Below, one piece after another: positions 55,692-64,000 of a DNA stretch of 64,000 bases (its first letter is position 1; the number at the start of each line of letters is the position of its first letter). The DNA is taken from NCBI RefSeq assembly GCF_025751435.1, contig NZ_JAOWKY010000006.1, positions 1-64,000 on the forward strand. The letters run 5' to 3'. The position numbers were made by a program, and so were the translations under genes. This stretch comes from Albidovulum marisflavi (lineage in GTDB: Bacteria > Pseudomonadota > Alphaproteobacteria > Rhodobacterales > Rhodobacteraceae). The notes beneath the pieces are model-generated. The model saw nothing but the letters and a program-made list of their open reading frames with translations. It searched no databases and was not told where the DNA came from.

Positions 55692-56735
55692 ATGACCAGC
55701 AAGAACGGGCTCACCTACGCCGATGCCGGCGTTGATATCGACGCGGGCAATGAGCTTGTCGAGCGGATCAAACCGGCGGCAAAGCGGACGGGTCGGCCTG
55801 GAACCATGGCGGGCCTGGGCGGCTTCGGCGCACTGTTCGACCTGAAGGCCGCCGGCTATGCCGACCCGATCTTGGTGGCGGCGACCGACGGCGTCGGAAC
55901 CAAGCTGCGCATCGCGATCGACACGGGCAACGTGGACACGATCGGCATCGACCTTGTTGCGATGTGCGTCAACGATTTGGTCTGCCAGGGCGCAGAGCCG
56001 CTGTTCTTCCTTGATTACTTCGCGACCGGCAAGCTGGACGTGGCCCAGGCGACGCGGATCATCGAAGGGATCGCCGAGGGCTGCGCTTCCTCTGGATGTG
56101 CGCTTGTGGGTGGCGAGACCGCAGAAATGCCGGGCATGTATCACGGCGGCGACTTTGACCTGGCGGGCTTTGCGGTCGGCGCGATGGAGCGTGGCGGCGA
56201 TCTGCCTGCGGGGGTCAAGGACGGCGACGTGCTTCTGGGGCTTGCCTCGAATGGGGTGCATTCGAACGGCTACAGCTTTGTTCGCAAGGTGGTGGAACTT
56301 TCCGGCCTGTCTTGGGATGCTGGGTCCCCCTTCTGCGAAGGCTCGGTTGGCGCGGCCCTTCTGGCGCCCACGCGGCTTTACGTGAAGCAGGCGCTTGCCG
56401 CGATCCGGGCGGGCGGCGTTCACGCGCTGGCGCACATCACCGGCGGCGGGCTGACCGAAAACTTGCCTCGGGTTCTGCCCGATGATCTGGGCGCAGAGAT
56501 CGACCTGAACGCATGGGCGCTGCCGCCAGTCTTCCGCTGGCTGGCCGAGACCGCGGGAATGGCCGAATCCGAGCTGCTGAAAACCTTCAACTGCGGCATC
56601 GGCCTGATTGTGGTGGTCGCAGCCGACCGGGCCGACGCGCTGCAGGCCGTGCTGGAGGCCGAGGGTGAAACCGTGACCGTGATCGGCCGCGTGCAGAAGG
56701 GCAAAGGCGTCAGCTACAGCGGGAAGCTTCTGTGA
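55692..56735 (+). CDS. purM: Phosphoribosylformylglycinamidine cyclo-ligase
   Basis: A 347-residue AIR synthetase, fifth step of purine synthesis. It has [15 protein letters not shown] at the start, the ATP/metal motif [12 protein letters not shown] near residue 60, [21 protein letters not shown], and the GGETAEMPG and HITGGGL motifs. The ATG at 55692 gives the family start (MTSKNGLTY) behind a GGGGGA stretch. Its last bases overlap purN (GTGA), the standard purMN pair. It marks the conserved chromosome right of the island. Confidence 0.97.
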   Translation: MTSKNGLTYADAGVDIDAGNELVERIKPAAKRTGRPGTMAGLGGFGALFDLKAAGYADPILVAATDGVGTKLRIAIDTGNVDTIGIDLVAMCVNDLVCQGAEPLFFLDYFATGKLDVAQATRIIEGIAEGCASSGCALVGGETAEMPGMYHGGDFDLAGFAVGAMERGGDLPAGVKDGDVLLGLASNGVHSNGYSFVRKVVELSGLSWDAGSPFCEGSVGAALLAPTRLYVKQALAAIRAGGVHALAHITGGGLTENLPRVLPDDLGAEIDLNAWALPPVFRWLAETAGMAESELLKTFNCGIGLIVVVAADRADALQAVLEAEGETVTVIGRVQKGKGVSYSGKLL

Positions 56736-57322
56736 AGCGTGTCGCCATCCTGATTTCCGGGGGTGGCTCCAACATGGTGGCGCTTGTCCGCAGCATGACG
56801 GGCGATCACCCGGCGCGACCCGTGCTGGTGGCGTCGAACGACCCGGATGCTGGCGGCTTGGTCAGGGCGCGCGAAATGGGGATCGAAACCGCGGCCGTGG
56901 ATCACCGCCCCTTCGGCACGGACCGGGCGGGGTTTGAGGCCGCGCTTCTTGAACCTTTGTTCGCGGCCAGACCCGACATCGTCTGCCTTGCGGGGTTCAT
57001 GCGCGTACTGACACCCGACTTCGTGCGCCGGTTCCAGGGGCGGATGCTGAACATCCACCCCTCGCTCCTGCCCAAGTACCCGGGCCTGCACACGCATCAG
57101 CGCGCGATCGATGCGGGCGACGCCGAGGCAGGCTGCACGGTTCACGAGGTGACGGCAGAACTTGACGCAGGTCCGATCCTGGGCCAGGCCCGGGTCCCGG
57201 TCAGGCCCGGCGACACTGCGGATGATCTTGCGGCGCGCGTGCTGAAGGTCGAGCATCAGCTTTATCCGGCTGTGCTGCGCCGTTTCGCGGACGGCGAGCG
57301 GCATCCCATCTACCTGGACTGA
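56732..57322 (+). CDS. purN: Phosphoribosylglycinamide formyltransferase
   Basis: A 196-residue GAR transformylase, third step of purine synthesis, using 10-formyl-THF. It has [15 protein letters not shown] at the start, [13 protein letters not shown], the catalytic asparagine and histidine in [16 protein letters not shown], and [19 protein letters not shown]. The start is a GTG overlapping the purM stop. Confidence 0.97.
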   Translation: MKRVAILISGGGSNMVALVRSMTGDHPARPVLVASNDPDAGGLVRAREMGIETAAVDHRPFGTDRAGFEAALLEPLFAARPDIVCLAGFMRVLTPDFVRRFQGRMLNIHPSLLPKYPGLHTHQRAIDAGDAEAGCTVHEVTAELDAGPILGQARVPVRPGDTADDLAARVLKVEHQLYPAVLRRFADGERHPIYLD

Positions 57323-57481
57323 CGGATTGCCCCCGAGGCTTGCGCAATAGTCCAGCCTCAGTGCGATTGCGCTTCATCGGTCACAGTTGCCCGGCCAATT
57401 GCCGGTGCGCCTTTTCAATCGGGTCTCAAGTTTCTATCAAGGGCGAACCAGCGGGATGACCCCGCGACAGACGGGACGCGA

Positions 57482-58636
57482 ATGAAGACCATAACAACGA
57501 CCGAGGACCTCGCCCGCTTCTGCGAGGTCGCCAAGGCCCAGCCCTACGTCACCGTCGACACCGAGTTCCTGAGGGAACGCACCTATTACTCCAAGCTCTG
57601 CCTTGTTCAGCTTGCGCTGCCCGGCAAGACCGGAGAGGCGGTGCTTGTCGATCCGCTGGTCAAGGACCTGTCGCTTGAACCGCTTTACGACCTTTTCCGG
57701 CATCGCGACACGGTCAAGGTCTTCCACGCAGCGCGTCAGGATCTTGAGATATTCTTCGTCGAGGGCAACGTCTTTCCGCAGCCGCTATTCGACACCCAGG
57801 TCGCGGCAATGGTCTGCGGCTTCGGCGAGCAGGTGGGATATGAGACGCTGGTGCGCAAGATCGCGCGCGAAGGCCTAGACAAGACATCGCGGTTCACCGA
57901 CTGGTCCCACCGACCGCTGAGCGAGGCGCAAAAGACCTACGCGCTTGCCGACGTGACCCATCTGCGCGTGATTTACGAGTTCCTGAACAAGGAGTTGACC
58001 CGCACCGGGCGCCACAAGTGGGTCGAGGAAGAGCTGGCGATTCTGACGGATCCCGAAACCTACACCACGCGCCCCGAGGATGCCTGGACGCGGGTCAAGA
58101 CCCGCACGCAGTCCGGTCGCTTTCTGGCAGTCGTGAAGGAACTTGCCCGCTTCCGCGAAGATTACGCGCAGACACGCAACGTGCCGCGCGCAAGGGTTTT
58201 CAAGGATGACGCGCTTCTTGAGCTTGCATCCACGCGTCCCACGAATGTCGAAGAGCTGGGGCGTTCCCGGCTACTCTTACGCGAAGGTCGCAAGGCCGAC
58301 ATCGCGGAAGGGATCCTTGGCGCGATCAAGGCCGGAATGGCCGTCAAGCCCGAGGATTATCCCAAGGTCGAAAACGGGCGCGAGAACCTGCAGGTGGACT
58401 CGGCGCTTGCCGACCTTTTGCGGGTTCTTCTCAAGGCGAAATCCGAAGAAGCCGGCGTCGCCCAGAAACTGATCGCCAGCTCCTCCGATCTTGACGTGAT
58501 CGCGGCGGGCGGGCGCGAGGTCGCGGCCATGCGCGGCTGGCGGCACGAGGTCTTCGGTGAGGACGCCCTGCGCTTGTGCCGGGGAGAGATCGCCTTGTCG
58601 GCGCGCGGCGGCGCGGTCCGTGTGTTGCAGGTGTGA
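57482..58636 (+). CDS. rnd: Ribonuclease D
   Basis: A 384-residue 3'-5' exoribonuclease of the DEDDy family used in tRNA and small RNA maturation. It has VTVDTEFLRERTYY (D-x-E, residues about 24-37), FHAARQDLEIFF (D near 88) and KTYALADVTHLRVIYEFL with the last Asp, then an HRDC domain (about 210-290). It follows purMN after 159 bp and may have its own promoter. Confidence 0.95.
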   Translation: MKTITTTEDLARFCEVAKAQPYVTVDTEFLRERTYYSKLCLVQLALPGKTGEAVLVDPLVKDLSLEPLYDLFRHRDTVKVFHAARQDLEIFFVEGNVFPQPLFDTQVAAMVCGFGEQVGYETLVRKIAREGLDKTSRFTDWSHRPLSEAQKTYALADVTHLRVIYEFLNKELTRTGRHKWVEEELAILTDPETYTTRPEDAWTRVKTRTQSGRFLAVVKELARFREDYAQTRNVPRARVFKDDALLELASTRPTNVEELGRSRLLLREGRKADIAEGILGAIKAGMAVKPEDYPKVENGRENLQVDSALADLLRVLLKAKSEEAGVAQKLIASSSDLDVIAAGGREVAAMRGWRHEVFGEDALRLCRGEIALSARGGAVRVLQV

Positions 58637-58846
58637 GATCCAGCACGGGCCGCCCCCCAAACGCGGTTCCGCTTTTTTCAGATTTGACGCGTGGGGAAGG
58701 CGAGCATGACGGCGTGCGGCGCGATGGGTCCGATTGGACGGATTGTCCGCACATTGGCCGGTCGCAGTTTGTTGGCAGCGCTGCAGGCTTTCACGCGATC
58801 CGCTGCGGCCACTGTGCCAAGCGCCAGAGCCCTTTGGGCGCTGACT

Positions 58847-59323
58847 TTAGCGCCTTGAACTGCGGCTGTTGGTTTCGCCTATGACGACCACAGTGCGGAT
58901 CTGTTCCAGCTTTACGTTGGAAAGATAGGCGGCTGCCGTCACCTCGCGCGATTGCGTGGTCGATGCGGGTTGAGCTTCGACCGGCGGGGCCAGCACGAAG
59001 CGGTAGGTCATGACGCCATCAACGGGGTCGCCGCCGTTTTCGGCGACCAGTTCCGCCTTCCACCACCCCTGAGTCGGCGGTAGGCCGGTCGCGCGGACGA
59101 TCGCGCCGCCGGGCATGCGCGCGACCTCAAGCGCCGTGACCTGCGCGACCAGCAGGCGCGGGTCGTTGGGGATGCCGCTTGCCGTTTCCGGGACCTGGAC
59201 AGACGTTTCCTCGGAACGGCCGAACCAATTGAACGGGTTGAGCCTGCTGTCGCGGATCGTCGCACAGCCCGCCAGCGACAGGGCAACGGCAACAGCCATG
59301 ATAATGGTGGCGGGCTTACGCAT
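58847..59323 (-). CDS. Lipoprotein of unknown function
   Basis: A 158-residue lipoprotein. The signal (MRKPATIIMAVAVALSLAGC) ends in the lipobox LAGC with the lipid-bearing Cys at residue 20. The mature part (TALEVARMPGGAIVRATGLPPTQGWW, MTYRFVLAPP, LEQIRTVVVIGETN) is a single beta-rich domain seen in conserved rhodobacterial lipoproteins. The ATG at 59323 is chosen for the signal peptide. It is divergent from the SufE gene. Confidence 0.85.
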   Translation of the reverse strand: MRKPATIIMAVAVALSLAGCATIRDSRLNPFNWFGRSEETSVQVPETASGIPNDPRLLVAQVTALEVARMPGGAIVRATGLPPTQGWWKAELVAENGGDPVDGVMTYRFVLAPPVEAQPASTTQSREVTAAAYLSNVKLEQIRTVVVIGETNSRSSRR

Positions 59324-59445
59324 CTGGGGCTCCCTCGTTCGTTGTCCTTGGGTAGCCGATCTTCCGTGGCGTGAAAAGAGGCCCGGCGGCTGGACCTTGG
59401 CGGCAGGAGCGACTACGTGAAGAAACGACACGTTTGGAGTTGACC

Positions 59446-59871
59446 ATGGCCAGCGCCGCCTTCGAGGAGATCGCCGAAACCTTCGAGTTCCTGGACGACT
59501 GGGAGGATCGCTATCGCCATGTCATCGAATTGGGCAAGGCGATGCCGCCGTTGGACGATGCCTTCCGGGTTCCCGCCACCAAGGTCGAGGGCTGTGCGAG
59601 CCAGGTCTGGTTCTTGCCGCGCATCGAAGGGCAGGGCGCGGATGCCAGGTTCGACTTCCGGGGCGATAGCGATGCGATGATCGTCCGCGGTCTGATCGCC
59701 ATCCTGCATGCGCTTTATTCTGGTCTGAGCGTGACGCAGGTGCTTTCTGTCGACGCCGCCGACGAGCTTGGGCGCCTTGGGCTGCACGAACATCTGTCCT
59801 CTCAGCGCTCCAACGGGCTGCGCGCGATGGTCGAACGCATTCAGAAGCTGGCGGCGGAAGCCGCCGCCTGA
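59446..59871 (+). CDS. sufE: SufE family sulfur-transfer protein
   Basis: A 141-residue SufE-type protein that accepts sulfur from the cysteine desulfurase SufS for Fe-S cluster assembly. The persulfide-forming Cys is in KVEGCASQVWF near residue 50. ALYSGLSVTQVL and LHEHLSSQRSNGLRAMVERI complete the fold. The ATG at 59446 has GGAG upstream. It is apart from other suf genes here. Confidence 0.93.
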   Translation: MASAAFEEIAETFEFLDDWEDRYRHVIELGKAMPPLDDAFRVPATKVEGCASQVWFLPRIEGQGADARFDFRGDSDAMIVRGLIAILHALYSGLSVTQVLSVDAADELGRLGLHEHLSSQRSNGLRAMVERIQKLAAEAAA

Positions 59872-59883
59872 ACGCCTGGCCCG

Positions 59884-60510
59884 TCAAAGTGCGCTTAGCG
59901 CGGTGGCCAGGTCGCCGTATCCGGTGAAACGCCGCTCATACGCCAGTCCAAGGCGTTCCGCGCAGTCTTTCGCCTTGGCGTCCAGCGCTGGATCGTCGGT
60001 CTGCGCCTGGTAGACCAGCTTGTCGTAGTTGCCGAAGTACATGTCCCGAAGCTCCGGATGCCGGTCCAGACCCATCGGCTTCCACACAAAGGCATCGAAC
60101 TGCCGGACCAGGAAGTCCGTTAGGTAGAATGCGGTGAACTCTTCGCGCGCGGCGAAGGTTTCGTTGCCTTCGAAGAAGGAGTAGCAGTGCGGTCCGGCCA
60201 CCATCTCGACATCCAGGTCCCGGCAGCGCTGTTCCAGAAGCCCGCCGGTGCCGCAATCGGCATAGACGACGAAGATGCCGTCGTAGTCGGCGCGATGCTT
60301 GGCAACGGCCTCGGTGACGGCCTCGGTAATCTTTTCTGGGTAAAGATGGAGCTTTGCCGGCAGGCAGGTCAGGTCCAGGTGGGCCCAGCCGTTCGCGGCC
60401 TTCAGGTCCAGAATCTCGCGCGCGAGCGCGCCACAGGCGATCAGCAGGATGCGTCCACGTCCCTGTGGCGCCAGACCTGCTTCGGTCAGTTCTCGATCGG
60501 CCGGGATCAT
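59884..60510 (-). CDS. DUF1638 protein of a corrinoid methyltransferase cluster
   Basis: A 208-residue DUF1638 protein (ILLIACGALAREIL, LPAKLHLYPEKI, VYADCGTGG, GPHCYSFFEG). Members are usually encoded with corrinoid proteins and methyltransferases, as here. Cys residues in ACGALA and ADCGTGG may bind a cofactor. It overlaps the upstream 54-residue membrane gene by four bases (ATGA), and the corrinoid gene is upstream of that, all on the minus strand. The exact role is not established. Confidence 0.88.
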   Translation of the reverse strand: MIPADRELTEAGLAPQGRGRILLIACGALAREILDLKAANGWAHLDLTCLPAKLHLYPEKITEAVTEAVAKHRADYDGIFVVYADCGTGGLLEQRCRDLDVEMVAGPHCYSFFEGNETFAAREEFTAFYLTDFLVRQFDAFVWKPMGLDRHPELRDMYFGNYDKLVYQAQTDDPALDAKAKDCAERLGLAYERRFTGYGDLATALSAL

Positions 60511-60671
60511 CGCGCGAACCTGCGGAGCAAGAGCACAAGCGCCAGCGGCACCACAATCGCCCAGGCGGGCAGGGCGGCGTCGAACCGTTCGACGATCGTT
60601 GCGGCGACCGCGACTGTCAACGCCGCCGCCAGGAAAACCGAAAGTATGATGGTCAGGTAACGCCAGTGCAT
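60507..60671 (-). CDS. Tiny membrane protein, 54 residues
   Basis: The protein (MHWRYLTIIL to LLLRRFAR) has two hydrophobic segments (about residues 5-27 and 33-50). GGAGG lies eight bases before the ATG at 60671, and its stop overlaps the DUF1638 start (ATGA). The coupling makes it a real gene; its role is unknown. Confidence 0.75.
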   Translation of the reverse strand: MHWRYLTIILSVFLAAALTVAVAATIVERFDAALPAWAIVVPLALVLLLRRFAR

Positions 60672-60727
60672 CAAAGCCTCCGATTCCTATTTAGGGTGCC
60701 GGAACGCGGGGTGAAAGGCCCCAACAA

Positions 60728-60759
60728 AAAGGCCCCGCAGCCTGCGCCGCGGGGCCCTT
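60728..60759 (-). terminator. Intrinsic terminator after the corrinoid protein gene
   Basis: On the minus strand GGCCCCGC and GCGGGGCC form a GC-rich stem followed by TTTTTG, just downstream of the corrinoid gene stop at 60782. The small membrane and DUF1638 genes beyond it thus probably have their own start or depend on read-through. Confidence 0.8.
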
Positions 60760-60781
60760 GAAGCCAGGTCTCAGACCCGCA

Positions 60782-61474
60782 TCAGGCCATCGAGTTGTGC
60801 TTGCGCGACACGAAGTCCTTGGCGGTCTGCACTGCGACGGCCGCGTCGCGACAGTAGGCGTCGGCGCCGATGGCCTTGCCGAATTCTTCGTTCAGCGGCG
60901 CGCCGCCGACCAGCACGATGTAGTCATCGCGCATACCCTTTTCCTTCAGGGTGTCGATCACGACCTTCATGTAGGGCATGGTGGTCGTCAGCAGGGCGGA
61001 CATGCCAAGGATGTCGGCCTGCTCGCGCTCAAGCGCTTCCAGGTACTTTTCGACCGGGTTGTTGATGCCGATGTCGACGACCTCGAAGCCCGCGCCTTCC
61101 ATCATCATGCCGACAAGGTTCTTGCCGATGTCGTGGATGTCGCCCTTGACGGTGCCGATGACCATCTTGCCAACCTTGGGCGCGCCGGTTTCGGCCAGCA
61201 GCGGCTTCAGGATGGCCATGCCGGCCTTCATCGCGTTCGCTGCAAGCAGAACTTCGGGAACGAACAGGATGCCGTCGCGGAAGTCGGCGCCGACGATGGT
61301 CATGCCCGCCACCAGCGCCTTGGTCAGCACGTCGTAGGGGGTCCAGCCACGGTCGAGAAGGATGCGCACGCCTTCTTCGATCTCTTCCTTGAGACCGTCG
61401 TAAAGGTCGTCATGCATCTGAAGCACGAGCTCTTCGTCATCGAGCTCCGAAAGAATGATTTCGTCGTCGGCCAT
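60782..61474 (-). CDS. Corrinoid (B12)-binding protein
   Basis: A 230-residue methyl-carrier protein. A helical cap domain (about residues 10-95, FVPEVLLAANAMKAGM) precedes a Rossmann B12 domain with GDIHDIGKNLVG (about 110-121, His lower axial ligand), MSALLTTTMPYM and GGAPLNEEFG. In Phaeobacter and relatives a split methionine synthase is reported to use such a stand-alone corrinoid protein; the homocysteine methyltransferase at 62771-63784 could be its partner. That pairing is inference from established family context and proximity. Confidence 0.93.
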   Translation of the reverse strand: MADDEIILSELDDEELVLQMHDDLYDGLKEEIEEGVRILLDRGWTPYDVLTKALVAGMTIVGADFRDGILFVPEVLLAANAMKAGMAILKPLLAETGAPKVGKMVIGTVKGDIHDIGKNLVGMMMEGAGFEVVDIGINNPVEKYLEALEREQADILGMSALLTTTMPYMKVVIDTLKEKGMRDDYIVLVGGAPLNEEFGKAIGADAYCRDAAVAVQTAKDFVSRKHNSMA

Positions 61475-61636
61475 GTTTGTCTCCTCGGCGCCTTTGGCCC
61501 GTTAATGCGACCAAACCCTTTCCGCAACTTGGCGGTTTGCGACATAGGCAGGGCGTGGACCGACCTGAGCAAACTTCCTTTATGCTGGCCTGTCAAAGTG
61601 CTTGTCTTCGTGTTCACTATATGTTCACGTTTGTTC

Positions 61637-62719
61637 ATGCCCCTGCCGCCCCCCGATCCCTTCCTGCGCCTTAAGGCGCGCGGTTCCGCAACCAATGGCT
61701 CGGGCCGGTTTGAGACCTATGACCGCGTCGCCGAAAATGACGGCTGGGACATGCCCGAGGAAGAGCGGCTCTTGCGGACCGAGGTCAGCGAGGAACGGCC
61801 AAGGTCGATGATCAATCCTGTCGACTCGCCGGACTTGCCTTTCGACCGTTCGCTTAATCCCTACAGGGGGTGCGAACACGGCTGCAGCTATTGCTTTGCC
61901 CGGCCGACTCACGCCTGGCTGGGGCTGTCTCCGGGGCTGGATTTCGAAACGCGGCTAATCGCCCGTCCCGATGCCGCGCGTGTGCTTGAGCGGGAATTGG
62001 GGCGCAAATCCTACCGTCCCGCGCCGCTCGCCATCGGAACCAACACCGATCCCTACCAACCGATTGAGGCGCGCTATCGGATCATGCGCAGCGTGCTTCA
62101 GGTCCTTTCCGACCGGAACCATCCGGTCGCGATCGTGACGAAAGGGGCATTGATCGAACGCGACATCGACATCCTGGCGCCGATGGCAGAGCGCGGTCTG
62201 GTGCATGTCGGCGTTTCGGTCACGAGCCTGGATGCAGGACTGTCCCGCAGGCTTGAGCCGCGCGCACCCGTCCCGGACCGGCGTCTGGCCGCGATGGCGC
62301 GACTTGCAGACGCGGGAATTCCGGTGCGGGTCATGATCGCACCGGTGATCCCCGTGCTGACGGAACCGGAAATCGAGCGAATTCTGACCGCCGCACGCGA
62401 TTGCGGGGCCAAGGCGGCTTCGTGGATACTTCTGCGCCTGCCGCTGGAGGTCGCGCCCCTGTTCCGCGATTGGCTTGAAAGGCATGAGCCGGGGAGGGCG
62501 GCGCATGTCATGAACCGTCTGCGCGACATGCGCGGCGGTGCGGATTACGATGCGGAATGGGGCAAGCGGATGCGCGGGCAGGGTGTTACGGCCCAGCTGA
62601 TTGCGCGGCGATTCGAGCTCGCCGCCAAAAGGCTTGGGCTCGACGCGCCCTTGCCCGCGCCAAGGACCGACCTGTTCCGCCGGCCGCCCAAGGCGGGCGA
62701 CCAGCTGTCCTTGTTCTGA
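61637..62719 (+). CDS. PA0069-family radical SAM protein
   Basis: A 360-residue radical SAM enzyme with the cluster-binding CEHGCSYC motif near residue 80 (CxxxxxC spaced as in the SplB/PA0069 group, preceded by NPYRGCEHGC). The TIM-barrel strands TNTDPYQPIE, AIVTKGALIERD and HVGVSVTSLD are visible. PA0069-like proteins have no firmly assigned substrate. The ATG at 61637 (MPLPPPDPFLRLK) gives the usual family start. It is divergent from the corrinoid gene. Confidence 0.9.
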   Translation: MPLPPPDPFLRLKARGSATNGSGRFETYDRVAENDGWDMPEEERLLRTEVSEERPRSMINPVDSPDLPFDRSLNPYRGCEHGCSYCFARPTHAWLGLSPGLDFETRLIARPDAARVLERELGRKSYRPAPLAIGTNTDPYQPIEARYRIMRSVLQVLSDRNHPVAIVTKGALIERDIDILAPMAERGLVHVGVSVTSLDAGLSRRLEPRAPVPDRRLAAMARLADAGIPVRVMIAPVIPVLTEPEIERILTAARDCGAKAASWILLRLPLEVAPLFRDWLERHEPGRAAHVMNRLRDMRGGADYDAEWGKRMRGQGVTAQLIARRFELAAKRLGLDAPLPAPRTDLFRRPPKAGDQLSLF

Positions 62720-62770
62720 ACGCCACGTGACCGATCGGCCGGTCAGGAAGACGTCCCGGCGCGCACTCTG

Positions 62771-63784
62771 CTAGCCGCGCCGGCGCCCGCGCCGCTCGCG
62801 GCCGGGGGCGGCATCGTCCCCGGTGCCGTCCGAGGCCGACGAGAAGCCGCCAAGCTTGTCCGCGATCTCATCCAAGGTCGGGCGGGGTCCGCGAGGCCGG
62901 GTTTCCAGCGCCTGACGCATCGCCGCCAGATGGGCGGGCATGGTGCCGCAGCACCCGCCGATGATGGTTGCGCCCGCATCGCGGGCCAGAACGGCGTATT
63001 CGGCCATCAGTTCGGGCGTGCCGTCGTAGTGGATATGCCCGTCGTGATACTTCGGGATGCCTGCGTTGCCCTTGGCGATGACCGGCCGCTCGGGGCCCGC
63101 CGCGACGAACCCGAGGATCGTGCGCATCAGGTCTGCAGCACCCACGCCGCAGTTGGCGCCGAAGGCCAGCGGGGGATGGGCCAGCTTGTCGACCATCGCC
63201 ACCATCTGCGCCGAGGTCACGCCCATCATGGTGCGGCCAGCCGTGTCAAAGCTCATGGTGCCGCACCAAGGCATGCCAACCTTTTCAAAGGCTTCGGCGG
63301 CTGCCTTGAACTCCTCTGGCGCCGAGATCGTCTCTACCCAAAGCACGTCCGCGCCGGCATCCTTCAGCGCCTCGGCCTGCTCGTGGAAGATCTCCACCGC
63401 AAGCTCATGGGTCAGGGTTCCCATCGGCGCCATGATCTCTCCGGTCGGACCCATCGAGGCGGCGACGACAACGGGCCGTCCCGCGTTGGCCGCCACTTCG
63501 CCCGCAAGCTCGACGCCGGCGCGGTTGATTTCGCGCACACGTCCGGCGGCGCCGTGCAGTTTCAGCCGGCTTGCGTTCCCGCCGAAGGTGTTGGTCAGGA
63601 AAATGTCGGACCCGGCGTCCACTGCGCTTTTGTAGAGTTTGCGGATGTTGTCGGGCTGCTCGACGTTCCACATCTCGGGCGCTTCGCCCGAGGCGAGCCC
63701 CATGTTGAAGAGGTTTGTGCCGGTCGCGCCGTCCGCCATCAGCCAATCGCGCGTTTCAAGCAGGCGGGAGAGGAGATCGCTCAT
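62771..63784 (-). CDS. bmt: Homocysteine S-methyltransferase (betaine-homocysteine type)
   Basis: A 337-residue zinc-dependent homocysteine methyltransferase. It has DGATGTNLFNMGL, FLTNTFGGNASRL, the first Cys of the site in FGANCGVGAADL and the pair in IIGGCCGTMPAHLAAM. The ATG at 63784 gives MSDLLSRLL, with AAAGG upstream. The basic tail (PGRERRGRRRG) is unusual. It may use betaine, or methyl-corrinoid from the protein at 60782-61474, as the methyl source for methionine. Confidence 0.9.
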   Translation of the reverse strand: MSDLLSRLLETRDWLMADGATGTNLFNMGLASGEAPEMWNVEQPDNIRKLYKSAVDAGSDIFLTNTFGGNASRLKLHGAAGRVREINRAGVELAGEVAANAGRPVVVAASMGPTGEIMAPMGTLTHELAVEIFHEQAEALKDAGADVLWVETISAPEEFKAAAEAFEKVGMPWCGTMSFDTAGRTMMGVTSAQMVAMVDKLAHPPLAFGANCGVGAADLMRTILGFVAAGPERPVIAKGNAGIPKYHDGHIHYDGTPELMAEYAVLARDAGATIIGGCCGTMPAHLAAMRQALETRPRGPRPTLDEIADKLGGFSSASDGTGDDAAPGRERRGRRRG

Positions 63785-63967
63785 CAGGATGCCTTTCTGC
63801 ATTCGCCGCCCCATGCGAAGCGGTTTGGAAAAGGATGTGCCACGAAGGCGCGCGAGTTGCAAATTCATCGTTTTCAGAAAGGTCTTGAAAACGGTGCAAT
63901 CGGCGATCCAAGGGGGACAGGTGGCAGGGCAGCACAGCCGAACATTTCGCTTTTCGCGAAACGCAAA

Positions 63968-63991
63968 GAGCCGCGGCAACGGCCGCGGCTC
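63968..63991 (-). terminator. Terminator of a gene beyond the right edge
   Basis: GAGCCGCGG (63968-63976) and CCGCGGCTC (63983-63991) form a perfect 9-bp stem with a 6-nt loop. Read on the minus strand it is followed by TTTGCGTTT, so it should end a minus-strand gene lying to the right of the window. Confidence 0.65.
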
Positions 63992-64000
63992 CGATTGCAG

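Noticed and set aside
60758-61636. N-terminal extension of the radical SAM gene to 653 codons.
   Set aside because: It is antisense to the corrinoid gene and crosses its terminator; the family start is at 61637.

Overview
The window looks like a chromosome segment of an alphaproteobacterium, most likely Rhodobacteraceae. The DNA is GC-rich, the core genes purM-purN-rnd, sufE, a DUF1638 protein, a stand-alone corrinoid protein and a homocysteine methyltransferase are typical of that family, and an SOS box of the alphaproteobacterial GTTC-N7-GTTC type is present. The family assignment rests on protein resemblance and gene order read by eye.

Layout: (1) 1-4725 is a copper-resistance block: a P-type copper ATPase, a TAT-exported multicopper oxidase and a small exported or membrane protein. 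Two divergent promoters have the 19-bp spacer and dyad of CueR/MerR-family operators. (2) 4726-55385 is one integrated element of about 50.6 kb. It is bounded by a perfect 26-bp direct repeat of the 3' end of a CAU-anticodon tRNA gene (55360-55435), with a tyrosine integrase beside the intact tRNA. I see no relaxase, conjugation, virion or transposase gene, so it reads as an integrase-borne defence island. (3) 55436-64000 is conserved chromosome: purM-purN, rnd, a lipoprotein, sufE, a corrinoid cluster, a radical SAM gene and a homocysteine methyltransferase.

The island is packed with nucleic-acid-attacking modules. Recognised systems are a complete type I Zorya operon (zorABCD, 46018-53630), a type I restriction-modification operon with two accessory genes between hsdS and hsdR (37954-45671), and an SbcD/SbcC-like pair (33959-37704) downstream of a divergent WYL-regulator locus. 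Less understood cargo includes a 1713-residue exonuclease-RecQ-UvrD fusion; an AT-rich gene pair (DGQHR protein plus a helical HEPN-like protein); a HEPN-OST-HTH protein; an HNH nuclease with a possible modified-base reader domain; a TerB/membrane pair convergent with a membrane-embedded Mrr-like nuclease; a GIY-YIG-DUF6884-DUF7662 fusion divergent from a DUF6998 operon; two DUF4268 nucleases; and an SOS-box-controlled zinc-ribbon/HMCES pair. Six proteins show PD-(D/E)XK-type signatures.

Non-coding signals may tie the element together. An identical 24-bp promoter/operator lies at 6024-6047 (minus) and 30409-30432 (plus), next to an XRE-type regulator. A four-site nested inverted repeat lies at 31809-31949, and an iteron-like cluster at 19471-19689. 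The best candidates for undescribed systems are the TerB/membrane/Mrr-like locus (20926-24700), the exonuclease-RecQ-UvrD fusion, the DGQHR/HEPN-like pair, and the 340-residue protein with its nested inverted repeat.
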